Shown piece by piece: positions 46,107 to 55,977 of a stretch of DNA of 64,000 bases. A program made the translations under genes and the position numbers. Positions within the stretch are counted from its first letter, which is position 1; the number at the start of each line of letters is the position of its first letter. The notes beneath the pieces were generated by a model that made no database searches, had not been told where the DNA came from, and saw only the letters and a list, made by a program, of their open reading frames with translations. This stretch comes from an uncultured Caulobacterales bacterium (lineage in GTDB: Bacteria > Pseudomonadota > Alphaproteobacteria > Caulobacterales > Caulobacteraceae), in NCBI GenBank assembly GCA_903900155.1, contig CAIUMD010000047.1, positions 1-64,000 of the forward strand, read 5' to 3'.

Positions 46107-47219
46107 CTAGCGGCCCATGAACTGGGCCAGCAGGTCCACGACGGCGCGGTTCTGCTCTTCCAGCCCGATGGTGATGCGGATGCCGTTGGGCAGGCCGTAG
46201 TTGGCCACGGCGCGGACCAGGTAGCCCTTCGACGCCAGGAAGGCTTCGGCCTCCTTGGCGGTCTTGCCGGGCGTGGTCGGGAAGGTCGCCAGTACGAAGT
46301 TGGCCGCCGACGGCGTCACGTCCAGACCCAGCCCGCCCAGCTGCTGGGCCAGCCACGGACGCCACTGCTCGACCAGGGCCAGCGAACGGGCCTGGAACGC
46401 GTCGTCGAACAGCGCCGCGACGGCGGCTTCCTGGCCGGGGATCGAGGTGTTGAACGGCGGGCGGATGCGCTCGAGCGGCGCGATGATGTGCTCGGGCGCA
46501 TAGCCCCAGCCCACTCGAAGCGCGGCCAGGCCGTGCAGCTTCGAGAAGGTGCGGGTGACGATCACGTTCTCGGCGGTGCGGGCCAGATCGAGGCCGTCCT
46601 CGAAGCGCGGGTCGCTGCAGAATTCAGAGTAGGCGCCGTCCAGCACCAGGATGACCGACGGCGGCAGGGCCGCGTGCAGGGCGCGGATCTCCTCGCCCGT
46701 CAGCCAGGTGCCGGTCGGGTTGGCGGGGTTGGCGATGAACACCAGACGCGTGCGCTCGTCGACGCACTTGACCGTCTCGTCGATGTCGACGCGGTGGTTG
46801 ATCTCCTTGGCCATCCGCACCTCGCCCTGGCAGGCGCGAGCCCCGATGGCGTAGGCGGCGAAGCCGTGCTCGCCCTGGACGATGTTGTCGCCGGGCTCGA
46901 GGTAAACCTGGCACAGCAGGGCGAAGATCTCGTCGCTGCCGTCGCCGAAGGTCAGGCGCTCGGGCTCCAGCTCGAAGCGTTCGGCCACGGCGGCGCGCAG
47001 GATATTGGCCTTGCCGTCCGGATAGATGTGCAGCCGGTCGACGGCGTTGCGGTAGGCGTCCTTGGCCTTGTCGCTGCTGCCCAGGATGTTCTCATTGCTC
47101 GACAGCTTGATAGGGTGATCGACGCCTTCGACCTTCGACTTGCCGCCGACATAGGCGTGGATGTCCATGATCCCGGGCTTGGGGACGGGACGGGGCGCGG
47201 CGAAGCGGTCGGTGGTCAT
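46107..47219 (-). CDS. hisC: Histidinol-phosphate aminotransferase
   Basis: KLSSNENILGSS; NPANPTGTWL; TRTFSKLHGLAALRVGWGYA. Confidence 0.95.
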   Translation of the reverse strand: MTTDRFAAPRPVPKPGIMDIHAYVGGKSKVEGVDHPIKLSSNENILGSSDKAKDAYRNAVDRLHIYPDGKANILRAAVAERFELEPERLTFGDGSDEIFALLCQVYLEPGDNIVQGEHGFAAYAIGARACQGEVRMAKEINHRVDIDETVKCVDERTRLVFIANPANPTGTWLTGEEIRALHAALPPSVILVLDGAYSEFCSDPRFEDGLDLARTAENVIVTRTFSKLHGLAALRVGWGYAPEHIIAPLERIRPPFNTSIPGQEAAVAALFDDAFQARSLALVEQWRPWLAQQLGGLGLDVTPSAANFVLATFPTTPGKTAKEAEAFLASKGYLVRAVANYGLPNGIRITIGLEEQNRAVVDLLAQFMGR

Positions 47220-47249
47220 CGGGATACTCAGTCTAGAGACGGGCGTCTC

Positions 47250-48050
47250 TTACACGTCGAACTGTTCGGGCGCAGCCCCGATGACGCCCGTAAGTTGGCC
47301 GGGCGCGCGGGCCAGGCGGTCGTCCTGGGGCTGGAAGAAGCCCGACAGCGAGAACAGCTTCAGGCCGCCGGCCTCGGCGATCTGTTCGGCGGCGACGCCG
47401 TCCTGGCTGAGGGCGTCGACGATGGCGCTCGCGCTCTTGGCCGAGTCGGTGACCCAGAAGGTCTGGTCGCCGCCGGTGGGCTCGACCTCGACTTCGGCCA
47501 CGGCCAGCGCGGCTTGCGGACCCCAGGTCGCCAGGCAGGGCAGGGCGGCGAACACCTTCAGCTTGGGTTCGGCCAGCAGGCGGCCCCACCAGGGCGTCTC
47601 GGCGGCCAGCGGCAGGACGGCCACGCCCCAGGGGGCGCGGGCGATGGCCAAGGCGTCCTGGGCGGTCGGGACGATCGACAGGCGCGGGGCGGCGCCGAAG
47701 CGCAGGCGAGTCAGCTCGACCGTGCGGGCGGCTTCGCGGCCGCCGAAGACGCCCAACTGGTAGGGGCCCTGGCGCGCCAGGTTGTCGGCCATGATCTCGC
47801 GCCAGATGCGGATCACCAGGGCGTTGCTGGCGCCGGTGCGCGGAGCGGCAAGCAGCTTGCGGACGATCTGGGCCTCGCGGCCGGGGCGCAGGCCAAAGCC
47901 GGTGTCGCCGGAGGCTCGCTTGGCGGCCGCGACGGCGCCGGCCAGGCTGGCGCGCTCGTCCAGCAGCTTCAGGAGTTCAGTGTCGATGGCGTCGAGCCGC
48001 CATCGGACCTCTTCGAGAGACGGTGTGGCGTCCGTCGCGTCGCTGCCCAT
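47250..48050 (-). CDS. Chorismate mutase domain protein
   Basis: LEEVRWRLDAIDTELLKLLDERASLAGAVAAAKRA...REAQIVRKLL. Confidence 0.9.
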   Translation of the reverse strand: MGSDATDATPSLEEVRWRLDAIDTELLKLLDERASLAGAVAAAKRASGDTGFGLRPGREAQIVRKLLAAPRTGASNALVIRIWREIMADNLARQGPYQLGVFGGREAARTVELTRLRFGAAPRLSIVPTAQDALAIARAPWGVAVLPLAAETPWWGRLLAEPKLKVFAALPCLATWGPQAALAVAEVEVEPTGGDQTFWVTDSAKSASAIVDALSQDGVAAEQIAEAGGLKLFSLSGFFQPQDDRLARAPGQLTGVIGAAPEQFDV

Positions 48051-48154
48051 GTTCTTCCCCGAAATTGGAGGGCGGACCATAGTCTTTGCCGCCGAACACG
48101 CAATAGCCCACCCCTTCGGGGAAGAAAATTGCGTTTCCAGCGATCAGCGATCGA

Positions 48155-49186
48155 TCAGTAGACCTTCGGCGCGGGGCCGGTATCGATCACGCCCAGGTAC
48201 GAGCGACCGTTCTGGAATTTCAGGTCGGCCTCGATCACCGGCTCGGCGCCCATGGCCTGGGCGGCGGCGGCCACGGCCTGTTCCGGCGTCTTGATCGGCT
48301 GGCCGGGCATGGCCCGTTCCTTGATCGCGACGTTCAGCGAGCCGGTTACGCGGCCCTCGTCGTCGACCGAGAGCACGCCGGACTTGGCCTTGCCCTCGGC
48401 GTCGCCGGCCAGGATCTGGCTCTGCTGCAGCGTGATCTGGCCCCCGGCCTGGCTCCAGCGCTTCACGGCCGCTTCCCAGTTGCGGCCGCGCAGCTGCGAG
48501 ACGTGCGACAGGCGGGTCTCCAGCAGCATCGAGGCGGTCTTGTCCTGGGCGATGCGGCCCAGCAGGCCGGTGAAGGCGGTCTTGGCGCCGTCGGCCTTGA
48601 AGAACACCGCGCCCTGGTCGTCGGGACCGGCGCGGGTATGCAACTGCATCTTGTCGGCCGAGACCAGCTGGAACGGCTTGGTTCCCGGGGCGGGGGTAAA
48701 GGTGAGCTTCGCACCCTCGACCGAAATGCGGGGCGGATATTCGGCGACGCGCGAGATGCTGGCGCGTAGCGCCTGGCCGGTGATGGTCACGTCGCCGGCC
48801 TCGGGCCGGGTCAGCACCACGCCCTGCTCGGCGACCAGCACCCAGTGGGTCAGGTCGAAGATCTCGGCCTCGCCCTTCAGGATCGGCGCGCGGACGGCCC
48901 AGCCGGTGGGCTCGGCGATGCGGGCGTTCGTCAGGTCGACATTCATGCGGAACGGGAAGCCGTGGAAGGTGCGAGCGCTCCAGGACAGGTCGTAGCCGCG
49001 CGACTTCAGGTCGGCCGCCTGGGCGTCCATCCGCTGCTCGGCCTGACCGCGCAGCCAGAACCAGCCATAGCTCCAACCGCCCGCGATAATGGCGGCGAGA
49101 ATGAAAGGCGTGAACAGGCGACTGCGCCGTGCTTTTGGGGGGGCTTTGCGAGACGGGCGGGCGTCGTTATGGGTCATGAATAGGCG
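48155..49186 (-). CDS. DUF2125-domain protein
   Basis: RGYDLSWSARTFHGFPFRMNVDLTNARI; VLTRPEAGDVTITGQALRASI; start uncertain. Confidence 0.8.
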   Translation of the reverse strand, partial: RLFMTHNDARPSRKAPPKARRSRLFTPFILAAIIAGGWSYGWFWLRGQAEQRMDAQAADLKSRGYDLSWSARTFHGFPFRMNVDLTNARIAEPTGWAVRAPILKGEAEIFDLTHWVLVAEQGVVLTRPEAGDVTITGQALRASISRVAEYPPRISVEGAKLTFTPAPGTKPFQLVSADKMQLHTRAGPDDQGAVFFKADGAKTAFTGLLGRIAQDKTASMLLETRLSHVSQLRGRNWEAAVKRWSQAGGQITLQQSQILAGDAEGKAKSGVLSVDDEGRVTGSLNVAIKERAMPGQPIKTPEQAVAAAAQAMGAEPVIEADLKFQNGRSYLGVIDTGPAPKVY

Positions 49187-49205
49187 CGTCCAGTCGGGAT
49201 CGGGA

Positions 49206-49754
49206 ATGGGTTTGGCAGGCGATAGCGAGGATCGCTGGGTGTTCGGATACGGATCGCTCATGTGGCGGCCCGGGTTCCCGTTCATAGACCGAAGAACGGC
49301 CGTGCTCCACGGTCGGCGACGGGCCTTCTGCATCTATTCGGTGCATCATCGCGGCACCTACGAGCGTCCCGGCCTGGTGCTGGGCTTGGCCCCCGGCGGC
49401 GCGGTGCGCGGCGTGGCCTACCGCGTGGAAGCCGCGCAGTGGGAAGAGGTCTACGCTTACCTGCGCGAACGCGAGCAGCCGACCGAGACCTATTTCGAGA
49501 CCTGGCGCGACGTGAAGATCGACGGCAACGGCAAGGCTCCGGCCTTGGTCTTTCTGTCGGACATGAAACACAGCCAGTGGGCGGGCGCCCTGACCCTGGA
49601 GCAACAGGCGGCGCTGATCGCCGGCGCCACGGGCCTGTCGGGACCGAACATCGACTATCTGCGCGACCTGGTCCTGCACCTGCGCGAGGACGGCGTGCGC
49701 GATCACGCGATGGAGAAGCTGCTGAAGATGGTCGAGGCGATCGAGGGGGCTTGA
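49206..49754 (+). CDS. Gamma-glutamylcyclotransferase, ChaC-like
   Basis: WVFGYGSLMWRPGFPFIDRRTAVLHGRRRAFCIYSVHHRGT; GLVLGLAPGGAVRGVAYRV. Confidence 0.93.
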   Translation: MGLAGDSEDRWVFGYGSLMWRPGFPFIDRRTAVLHGRRRAFCIYSVHHRGTYERPGLVLGLAPGGAVRGVAYRVEAAQWEEVYAYLREREQPTETYFETWRDVKIDGNGKAPALVFLSDMKHSQWAGALTLEQQAALIAGATGLSGPNIDYLRDLVLHLREDGVRDHAMEKLLKMVEAIEGA

Positions 49755-49778
49755 GCGATCGGACCGTTGGGCCGAAAT

Positions 49779-49865
49779 CCTCGTCCTTCGACAAGCTCAG
49801 GATGAGGATTTCTACTGAACCGCCGCCGACAATAGCCCTCATCCTGAGCTTGTCGAAGGACGAGG
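49779..49865. repeat. 29-bp perfect inverted repeat with 29-bp spacer
   Basis: cctcgtccttcgacaagctcaggatgagg (49779-49807) and its exact reverse complement (49837-49865). Confidence 0.95.
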
Positions 49866-49881
49866 GCGACCGCGCGGAAGC

Positions 49882-50586
49882 CTAGAGGCCCTCGTCCTCT
49901 AACGCCTTGGTCGCGCCGTCGATCTTGGTCTGCAGCTCGCGCATGAACTCGCCGCGTTTCAGGCCGGCGGGGATGGGCTCCAGATAGTCGAACACGATCA
50001 CGCCCGGCTTGATGAGAAAACCTTTGTTCCAGTGGCTGCCGCAGTTCAGGGCCAGCGGGATGACGGGCATATCCAGCTCGCGATAGAGCGCGGCGATGCC
50101 GGGCTTGTAGTCGCCGGGCTCGCCGACCTTGCCGCGCGTGCCTTCCGGGAAGATCACGATCTGGCGGCTTTCCTTCATGCGCTCGACGGAGTCGCGGACC
50201 AGCTTCTTCAGCGCGGTTGAGTGACCGCCGCGATCGACCACGATCATGCCGCCCTTCAGCCCGTGCCAGCCGAACAGCGGCACCATCAGCAGTTCCTTCT
50301 TCATCACGAAGCAGGCGTCGGGCAGCAGGGCGAACTGGCTGAAGACGTCGAACATCGACTGGTGCTTGGGCGCGACCAGGGCGGGGCCGGTCGGGCGCTG
50401 GCCGCGGATCTCGACCTTGACGTCGGCCAACCAGCGCAGGCCCCAGATCAGGCCGCTGGCCCAGGTCGACAGGCACCAGGTGTTGGCGCGGCGGGGCAGG
50501 GGATAGGTCACGATCATGCCCACGGCCCAGGTGATGGACCACAGCCAGAAGAACAGCTGGAACAGGAACGAACGCAGATAGATCAA
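49882..50586 (-). CDS. plsC: 1-acyl-sn-glycerol-3-phosphate acyltransferase
   Basis: KHQSMFDVF, FPEGTRGKVGEPGDYKPGIAALYRELDMPVIPLALN; TTG start. Confidence 0.93.
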   Translation of the reverse strand: MIYLRSFLFQLFFWLWSITWAVGMIVTYPLPRRANTWCLSTWASGLIWGLRWLADVKVEIRGQRPTGPALVAPKHQSMFDVFSQFALLPDACFVMKKELLMVPLFGWHGLKGGMIVVDRGGHSTALKKLVRDSVERMKESRQIVIFPEGTRGKVGEPGDYKPGIAALYRELDMPVIPLALNCGSHWNKGFLIKPGVIVFDYLEPIPAGLKRGEFMRELQTKIDGATKALEDEGL

Positions 50587-51200
50587 GACGCTTCCTTCGC
50601 CGCCGAGGCGGCCTTCTCCTTCGGACCCAGGCCCAGGAACGCTTCGCGGCCCAGGATCGCCAGGTACTTGCAGTATTCCACGATCATCCGCCGGGCGCTG
50701 ATGGACGTCTTCCACCAGCGATGGGCGTTCAGATCGGTCTTCACCGGATAGGGCGACAGCTTGACGCCCGGCATGGCGGCGCTGAGTTCCAGCATCGAGC
50801 GCGGCATGTGGTAGTCGGCCGTGACCACAATAAGGCTGGTATAGCCCTTGGACTTGGCCCACTCGGCCGTTTCCAGCGCGTTGCCCACGGTGTTGGCGGC
50901 GGCGAAGCCTAAGTCCACGCAGCAGTCGTAGATCGGCTTGACCGCCTTGGTCACCGTCTGGACGTCGGCGCGGGTGGCCTCGCGGTTGACGCCGGAGATC
51001 AAGAGGCGCTTGCCCTTGCCCTCTTCCAGCAAGCGGGTGGCGGCTTCCAGGCGCACGTTCGAGGCGCCGGTCAGCACCACGACGCCGTCGGCGGTGGGCG
51101 GTTCGGGCGCGGGCGTCGACTGGTCCACGCGGCCGGTGAAGGCCAGCAGGCCCAGGCCCCAGATCATCAGCGCTATCAACAGCGCGGCCAAGGTCTTCAC
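50583..51200 (-). CDS. YdcF family protein
   Basis: DGVVVLTGASNVRLEAATRLLEEGKGKRLLISG...VVTADYHMPRSMLEL; GTG start. Confidence 0.9.
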   Translation of the reverse strand: MKTLAALLIALMIWGLGLLAFTGRVDQSTPAPEPPTADGVVVLTGASNVRLEAATRLLEEGKGKRLLISGVNREATRADVQTVTKAVKPIYDCCVDLGFAAANTVGNALETAEWAKSKGYTSLIVVTADYHMPRSMLELSAAMPGVKLSPYPVKTDLNAHRWWKTSISARRMIVEYCKYLAILGREAFLGLGPKEKAASAAKEAS

Positions 51201-52090
51201 GGCATCTCCCCCACGATGCGCGACGCCGCCAGACGGGCCGAGAGGCCGGCGATTAGGGCGGCTGCCACCGGCGCGGGCAGGGCGGCCAACAGATCGATCC
51301 AGGCCAATGGCAGAACCGGCGCAACCCCCGCGCCGCCGCCGAAATAGCGTGCAACGGCGCCGATGATGGCCGCGCTCGCGCCCCCCAGCAAGCCCGCCAG
51401 CGCGCCCATGGTGGCGAAGCGGTTCTGGAACAGGCCGGTGATGAAGCCTTGCTCGGCTCCTGAGAAGTGCAGCACCTCGATGACGTCGCGGCGTGCGGCC
51501 AGGCCCGCACGGGTGGCGAAGGCGATGACGGCGGCCGTGGCGGCGGCGATCAGGGCGAAGACGCCCAGGGCCGCCAGCCGCGCCAGGTTGGCGGCGCGCT
51601 CGATGTCGGCGATCCAGCGGCTGTGGTCGTCGACCGTGGCGTCGACGCCGGCGACCTTCAGGGCGCGGTCCAGGGTGTCGGCGGTGGGCGGGGTCTTGGG
51701 ATCCAGCTCCAGGGTCACCAGGCGCGGCGTGGGCAGGTCGTCGACCAGGGCTTCCTTGCCGATCCAGGGTTCCAGCAGGGCCTCGGCCTTTTCGCGGGTC
51801 AGGGCCTGGGCCTCGACCACGCCCTTGATGCCGGCCAGGGTCTCGGCGGCGCGGGCGGCGGCGCTGTCGGGGGTCTCGTTGGCGCGGGCCCGGACGACGA
51901 CCGTGGCCGAGCCGGTCAGCTGGCTGGTCCAGCCGTCGGCGGCGCGGTTGGCGGCCAGGGCGGCGAAGCCCGTCAGGCAGGCCAGGAAGCACAGCACGGC
52001 GACCACGAAGACCAGCGCGCCGTCACGGCTGTCGCGCGGCGGTAGCAGCGGGCCGGGCTTCCAGCGGGCGACCTGGAAGAACTCGCTCAT
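51197..52090 (-). CDS. ftsX: Cell division protein FtsX
   Basis: Adjacent to ftsE; four TM segments; FALIAAATAAVIAFATRAGLAARRDVIEVLHFSGAEQGFI. Confidence 0.92.
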   Translation of the reverse strand: MSEFFQVARWKPGPLLPPRDSRDGALVFVVAVLCFLACLTGFAALAANRAADGWTSQLTGSATVVVRARANETPDSAAARAAETLAGIKGVVEAQALTREKAEALLEPWIGKEALVDDLPTPRLVTLELDPKTPPTADTLDRALKVAGVDATVDDHSRWIADIERAANLARLAALGVFALIAAATAAVIAFATRAGLAARRDVIEVLHFSGAEQGFITGLFQNRFATMGALAGLLGGASAAIIGAVARYFGGGAGVAPVLPLAWIDLLAALPAPVAAALIAGLSARLAASRIVGEMP

Positions 52091-52794
52091 TTGCGGCCTC
52101 CCAGGTCCACGAGACGGCCTTGCTCCAGGTGCAGGGTCGGACGCGCGGCGCGGGCCACCAGGTCCTCGTCGTGCGTCGCGATCAGCACCGTGGTGCCCAG
52201 GCGGTTCAGTTCGACGAAAAGGCGCAGCAGGCGCAGCGACATGGTCGGATCGACATTGCCGGTCGGCTCGTCGGCCAGCAGCACGTCGGGGCGGTCGACC
52301 ACGGCGCGGGCGATGGCCAGGCGCTGCTTCTCGCCGCCCGACAGGGTGGCGGGCAGGGCGTGCATGCGGTCGCCCAGGCCCACCCAACTGAGCAGCTCGG
52401 CGACGTCCTCGCGATAGGTGGCCGGCTTGCGCTTGAGGATGCGCAGGGGCAGGGCGGCGTTGTCGAACACCGACAGGTGCTCCAGCAGCCGAAATTCCTG
52501 GAACACCACCCCGATCCGGCGGCGCAGGAACGGCAGGTCCGAGGTGTGGGTCAGGCTGACATCACGCCCGAAAAGCTCGACGCGACCCCGTGACGCACGG
52601 TGGGCCAGATAGATCAGTTTGAGCAGCGAACTCTTGCCCGCGCCGGATGCGCCGGTCAGGAAATGAAACGAGCCCTGGTCCAGGGAAAAGCTTATGTCCC
52701 TTAGGGTTTCCGGCGCTCGCCCGTAACGCATCGAGACGCCTTCGAAGCGGACCACCGGAAGAGCGTCATCGCCCTGTTGTGTGTCGATCCGCAA
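52087..52794 (-). CDS. ftsE: Cell division ATP-binding protein FtsE
   Basis: GASGAGKSSLLK, LSGGEKQRLAIARAVVDRPDVLLADEPTGNVDP. Confidence 0.95.
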   Translation of the reverse strand: MRIDTQQGDDALPVVRFEGVSMRYGRAPETLRDISFSLDQGSFHFLTGASGAGKSSLLKLIYLAHRASRGRVELFGRDVSLTHTSDLPFLRRRIGVVFQEFRLLEHLSVFDNAALPLRILKRKPATYREDVAELLSWVGLGDRMHALPATLSGGEKQRLAIARAVVDRPDVLLADEPTGNVDPTMSLRLLRLFVELNRLGTTVLIATHDEDLVARAARPTLHLEQGRLVDLGGRK

Positions 52795-52876
52795 GGCGCG
52801 TCACTTGGGTTTCTGGACATCAGGGTTAAAATCGGCGACCCCGTTTAGGTGTGTGGGGAGCGTTCGATTCGCGGCC

Positions 52877-53806
52877 ATGATACTGACCTGTCCGGAGTGC
52901 GCCAGCCGCTATTTCGTCGACGACTCCAAGGTGGGCTCGGCGGGTCGCGTCGTGCGCTGCGCCTCGTGCGGGAACAGCTGGACCGCGCATAGCGAAGAGC
53001 CGCTCGACCTGTTCGACGACCCCGAAACCCCGACCCTGGCCAGCCAGGTCGAGTCCGCCGAACAACTGCCCGAAACCGTCGTCGACCAGGCCGAGGACGC
53101 GCCGGTCAGCGCCCTGCCGGGCGAGGAACTGCCCAAGGTCTTCCGCGCTCGCGCCGACGCTGAGCGTCGCCTGCGCGAAGCCACCGCCACCGGCGTCATC
53201 TGGGCCGGCATGGCCGCCGCCATGGCGGTGGTCGTGGTCGCCGCCCTGATCTTCCGCATCGACGTGGTCAAGATCCTGCCGGGCTCGGCGGGCGCCTACG
53301 CCGCCGTCGGCCTGCCGGTGAACACCGTGGGCCTGGTCATCGACCGCTCCAGCATCAAGGCCCAGCCCTCCATGCAGGACGGCCACGCCGCCGTGACCAT
53401 CACCGGCTCGATCCGCAACATCACCGAGCATGCCGTCCTGTCGCCGCCGCTGCGCGTCGAACTGCTCAGCAAGGACGACAAGCGTGTGGCCGGCCAACTG
53501 GCCGCGGCCGCCGACGCCAAGATCCCGCCGGGCGAGGTGCGCCACTTCTCGATCACCTTCCTGGATCCGCCGCGTTCGGCCAAGGACCTGCAGATCGGCT
53601 TCGCCACCGAACCGGGCGCCGCCAAGGCGGTGAAAACGGCCCTGAAGAAGCCTGAGGAGCACGTCGGCGAGCCCGAACTGGCCCTGCGCGGGGCGCAAGA
53701 CGCCCCCGCCGAGCACGAAGCGGCTGGACAGGAACCCCCGGGACATGAGAGCGGGGAGGCAACTCCTCCCCCAGCAGACTCTCATGAACCCGCCAACCAT
53801 GAATGA
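52877..53806 (+). CDS. Zinc-ribbon (MJ0042) / DUF3426-like protein
   Basis: MILTCPECASRYFVDDSKVGSAGRVVRCASCGNSWTA; central TM; C-terminal beta-domain. Confidence 0.88.
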   Translation: MILTCPECASRYFVDDSKVGSAGRVVRCASCGNSWTAHSEEPLDLFDDPETPTLASQVESAEQLPETVVDQAEDAPVSALPGEELPKVFRARADAERRLREATATGVIWAGMAAAMAVVVVAALIFRIDVVKILPGSAGAYAAVGLPVNTVGLVIDRSSIKAQPSMQDGHAAVTITGSIRNITEHAVLSPPLRVELLSKDDKRVAGQLAAAADAKIPPGEVRHFSITFLDPPRSAKDLQIGFATEPGAAKAVKTALKKPEEHVGEPELALRGAQDAPAEHEAAGQEPPGHESGEATPPPADSHEPANHE

Positions 53807-54329
53807 CATCAAACAGCCCGAAGTCCTGATCTCGGAAGCCGAGATCGCCGAGCGGGTTCAGAAGCTGGCCGAGACCATCGCGCCGCGCATCGACGACGAC
53901 ACCGTCGTGGTCTGCCTGCTGACCGGCGGCCTGTGGTTCGCCGCCGACCTGACCCGCGCCCTCTACAAGGCCGGCCGCGACGTACGGTTCGACGCCCTGT
54001 GGCTGGCCTCGTACCACGACGAGCGCAAGAGCTCGGGCCGCTGCGAGGTCCGCGCCGACCTGCAGCGCCCGCTGGTGGGCCGCCGCGCCCTGGTCGTCGA
54101 TGACGTGTTCGACACCGGCCTGTCGCTGTCCGAAGCCGCCCGCCTGGTCAAGGACGCCGGCGCCAGCGAAGTGCTGACCGCCGTCTTCGCCCGCAAGCCC
54201 TGGCCCAAGGATCGCGGCATGGAGCCCGACTTCGTCGCCTGGGAAGCGCCGGCGCGCTACCTGGTCGGCTACGGCCTGGACGACGAAGGCAAGAGCCGCG
54301 GCCTGCCGTACATCGGCGCGCTGGACTGA
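53799..54329 (+). CDS. Hypoxanthine phosphoribosyltransferase-like
   Basis: PRPP motif ALVVDDVFDTGLSLSEAARLVK. Confidence 0.88.
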   Translation: MNDIKQPEVLISEAEIAERVQKLAETIAPRIDDDTVVVCLLTGGLWFAADLTRALYKAGRDVRFDALWLASYHDERKSSGRCEVRADLQRPLVGRRALVVDDVFDTGLSLSEAARLVKDAGASEVLTAVFARKPWPKDRGMEPDFVAWEAPARYLVGYGLDDEGKSRGLPYIGALD

Positions 54330-54340
54330 GCCGACTAAGC

Positions 54341-54370
54341 AAAAGGCCCGCTCGATCGAGCGGGCCTTTT
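54341..54370. terminator. Bidirectional intrinsic terminator
   Basis: aaaaggcccgctcgatcgagcgggcctttt perfect palindrome between convergent genes. Confidence 0.93.
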
Positions 54371-54381
54371 CTCTTTGGGCG

Positions 54382-55662
54382 CTACACCCAGTCCGGCACG
54401 AGATCCCGCGCCAGCATTTCCTCGTAGGTCGGTCGCTTGCGGATCACCGCGTAGCGATCGCCGTCGACCAGGACCTCCGGCACGAGAGGGCGAGTATTGT
54501 ACTCGCTGGCCATGGCCGAGCCGTAGGCGCCTGCCGACATGAAGGCCACCAGGTCGCCTGCCGCCAGCGGCGGCAAAACGCGATCGCGGGTGAAGGTGTC
54601 GCCGGTCTCGCAGACCGGACCCACGACGTCATAGACGGTCTCGCCACCCTTTTGGCTTTCTGGGCGCTTCACCACGGGACGGATGTCGTGGAAGGCGTCG
54701 TACATGGCCGGGCGGACCAGGTCGTTCATGGCCGCGTCGATGACCAGGAACTTGCGGCCTTCCGGGCGCGCGTGGACGTGGATCACTTCCGAGACCATCA
54801 CGCCGGCGTTGGCGGCGATCACCCGGCCCGGTTCGAAGGCCAGCTTCACGGGTAGGCCCTTGGTGACCTCGCCGACCATGGCGGCGAAGTCGGCGGGCGA
54901 GGGCGGTTCGGGATGGTTGAAATAGGGCACGCCCAGGCCGCCGCCCAGGTCCAGGCGCTGGACCGACAGGCCTTCGCCCAGCAGTTGCTCGACCAGGCCC
55001 CGCATCTTGCTGAAGGCCTCGCGCATCGGCGTCAGATCGGTGATCTGGCTGCCGATGTGGCAGGCCACGCCGACAGGCTCGAGATTGGCGTTGTTGCTGG
55101 CGTTGGCGTAGAGGCGCGCGGCCTCGGCGAACGAGACGCCGAACTTGTTCTCGGACTTGCCGGTGGCGATCTTGGCGTGACCCCCGGCCGCGACGTCCGG
55201 ATTGACCCGGAAGGCGACCTTGGCGCGGACGCCCAGTTCGGCCGCGACTTCCGCGATCAGGTTCAGTTCCGGCTCGGACTCGACATTGATCTCGGCGACG
55301 CCGGTCTTCAGGGCGAACGCGATCTCGCGACGTGCCTTGCCGACGCCGGAGAAGACGATGCGCTCGGGCGGGATGCCGGCGGCCAGGGCGCGACGGACCT
55401 CGCCCTCCGAGACCGTGTCGGCTCCGGCGCCCAGGTCGCCCAGCACCTTCAGCACCGCGACGTTGGAATTGGCCTTCACGGCGTAGGCGACCAGCGGGTC
55501 GACCACGCCGGCGGCGACCAGGGCGTCGCGGAACACGGTGAAGTGCCGCTCCAGCGTGGCGCGGCTGTAGACATAGACGGGCGTGCCGACCTCGGCCGCG
55601 ATCCTGGCCAGGGCCACGCCTTCGCAGGCCAGGCCCTCGGGGCCGTACTCGAAGTGGTTCAA
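54382..55662 (-). CDS. lysA: Diaminopimelate decarboxylase
   Basis: AYAVKANSNVAVLKVL, DLGGGLGVPY, GPVCETGDTFTRDR, GAYGSAMASEYNTR. Confidence 0.97.
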   Translation of the reverse strand: MNHFEYGPEGLACEGVALARIAAEVGTPVYVYSRATLERHFTVFRDALVAAGVVDPLVAYAVKANSNVAVLKVLGDLGAGADTVSEGEVRRALAAGIPPERIVFSGVGKARREIAFALKTGVAEINVESEPELNLIAEVAAELGVRAKVAFRVNPDVAAGGHAKIATGKSENKFGVSFAEAARLYANASNNANLEPVGVACHIGSQITDLTPMREAFSKMRGLVEQLLGEGLSVQRLDLGGGLGVPYFNHPEPPSPADFAAMVGEVTKGLPVKLAFEPGRVIAANAGVMVSEVIHVHARPEGRKFLVIDAAMNDLVRPAMYDAFHDIRPVVKRPESQKGGETVYDVVGPVCETGDTFTRDRVLPPLAAGDLVAFMSAGAYGSAMASEYNTRPLVPEVLVDGDRYAVIRKRPTYEEMLARDLVPDWV

Positions 55663-55671
55663 TGTCGTCTC

Positions 55672-55977
55672 TTAGTTCGGGGTAGCGCCGGGGAAGCCCT
55701 TGGCGGACGGGCCGCCGAACGGGTCCTTGGTGCCGGGCAGCGGCGCGGCGCGGATGGTGCGGTTGCTGGTGGCCGGGTCGCGGATTTCCTGGTCGCCGCC
55801 GGCGCGGGCCGGCTGGTTGGCCTGGGCCGAGGCGGCGCGGCGTTCGGCTTCCCAGGCGGCCTTCTTGGCCGGGTCCCACATCGGGGCCGGACGCTCCAGG
55901 GCGCCTTGCTTACCGCAGGCGGCGGCCGTGACGGCCAGGGCGGTCAGCGCGATCAGGGTGACGGGACGCAGGTTCAT
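55672..55977 (-). CDS. lptM: LptM-like small lipoprotein
   Basis: [30 protein letters not shown] lipobox; between argH and lysA. Confidence 0.85.
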   Translation of the reverse strand: MNLRPVTLIALTALAVTAAACGKQGALERPAPMWDPAKKAAWEAERRAASAQANQPARAGGDQEIRDPATSNRTIRAAPLPGTKDPFGGPSAKGFPGATPN

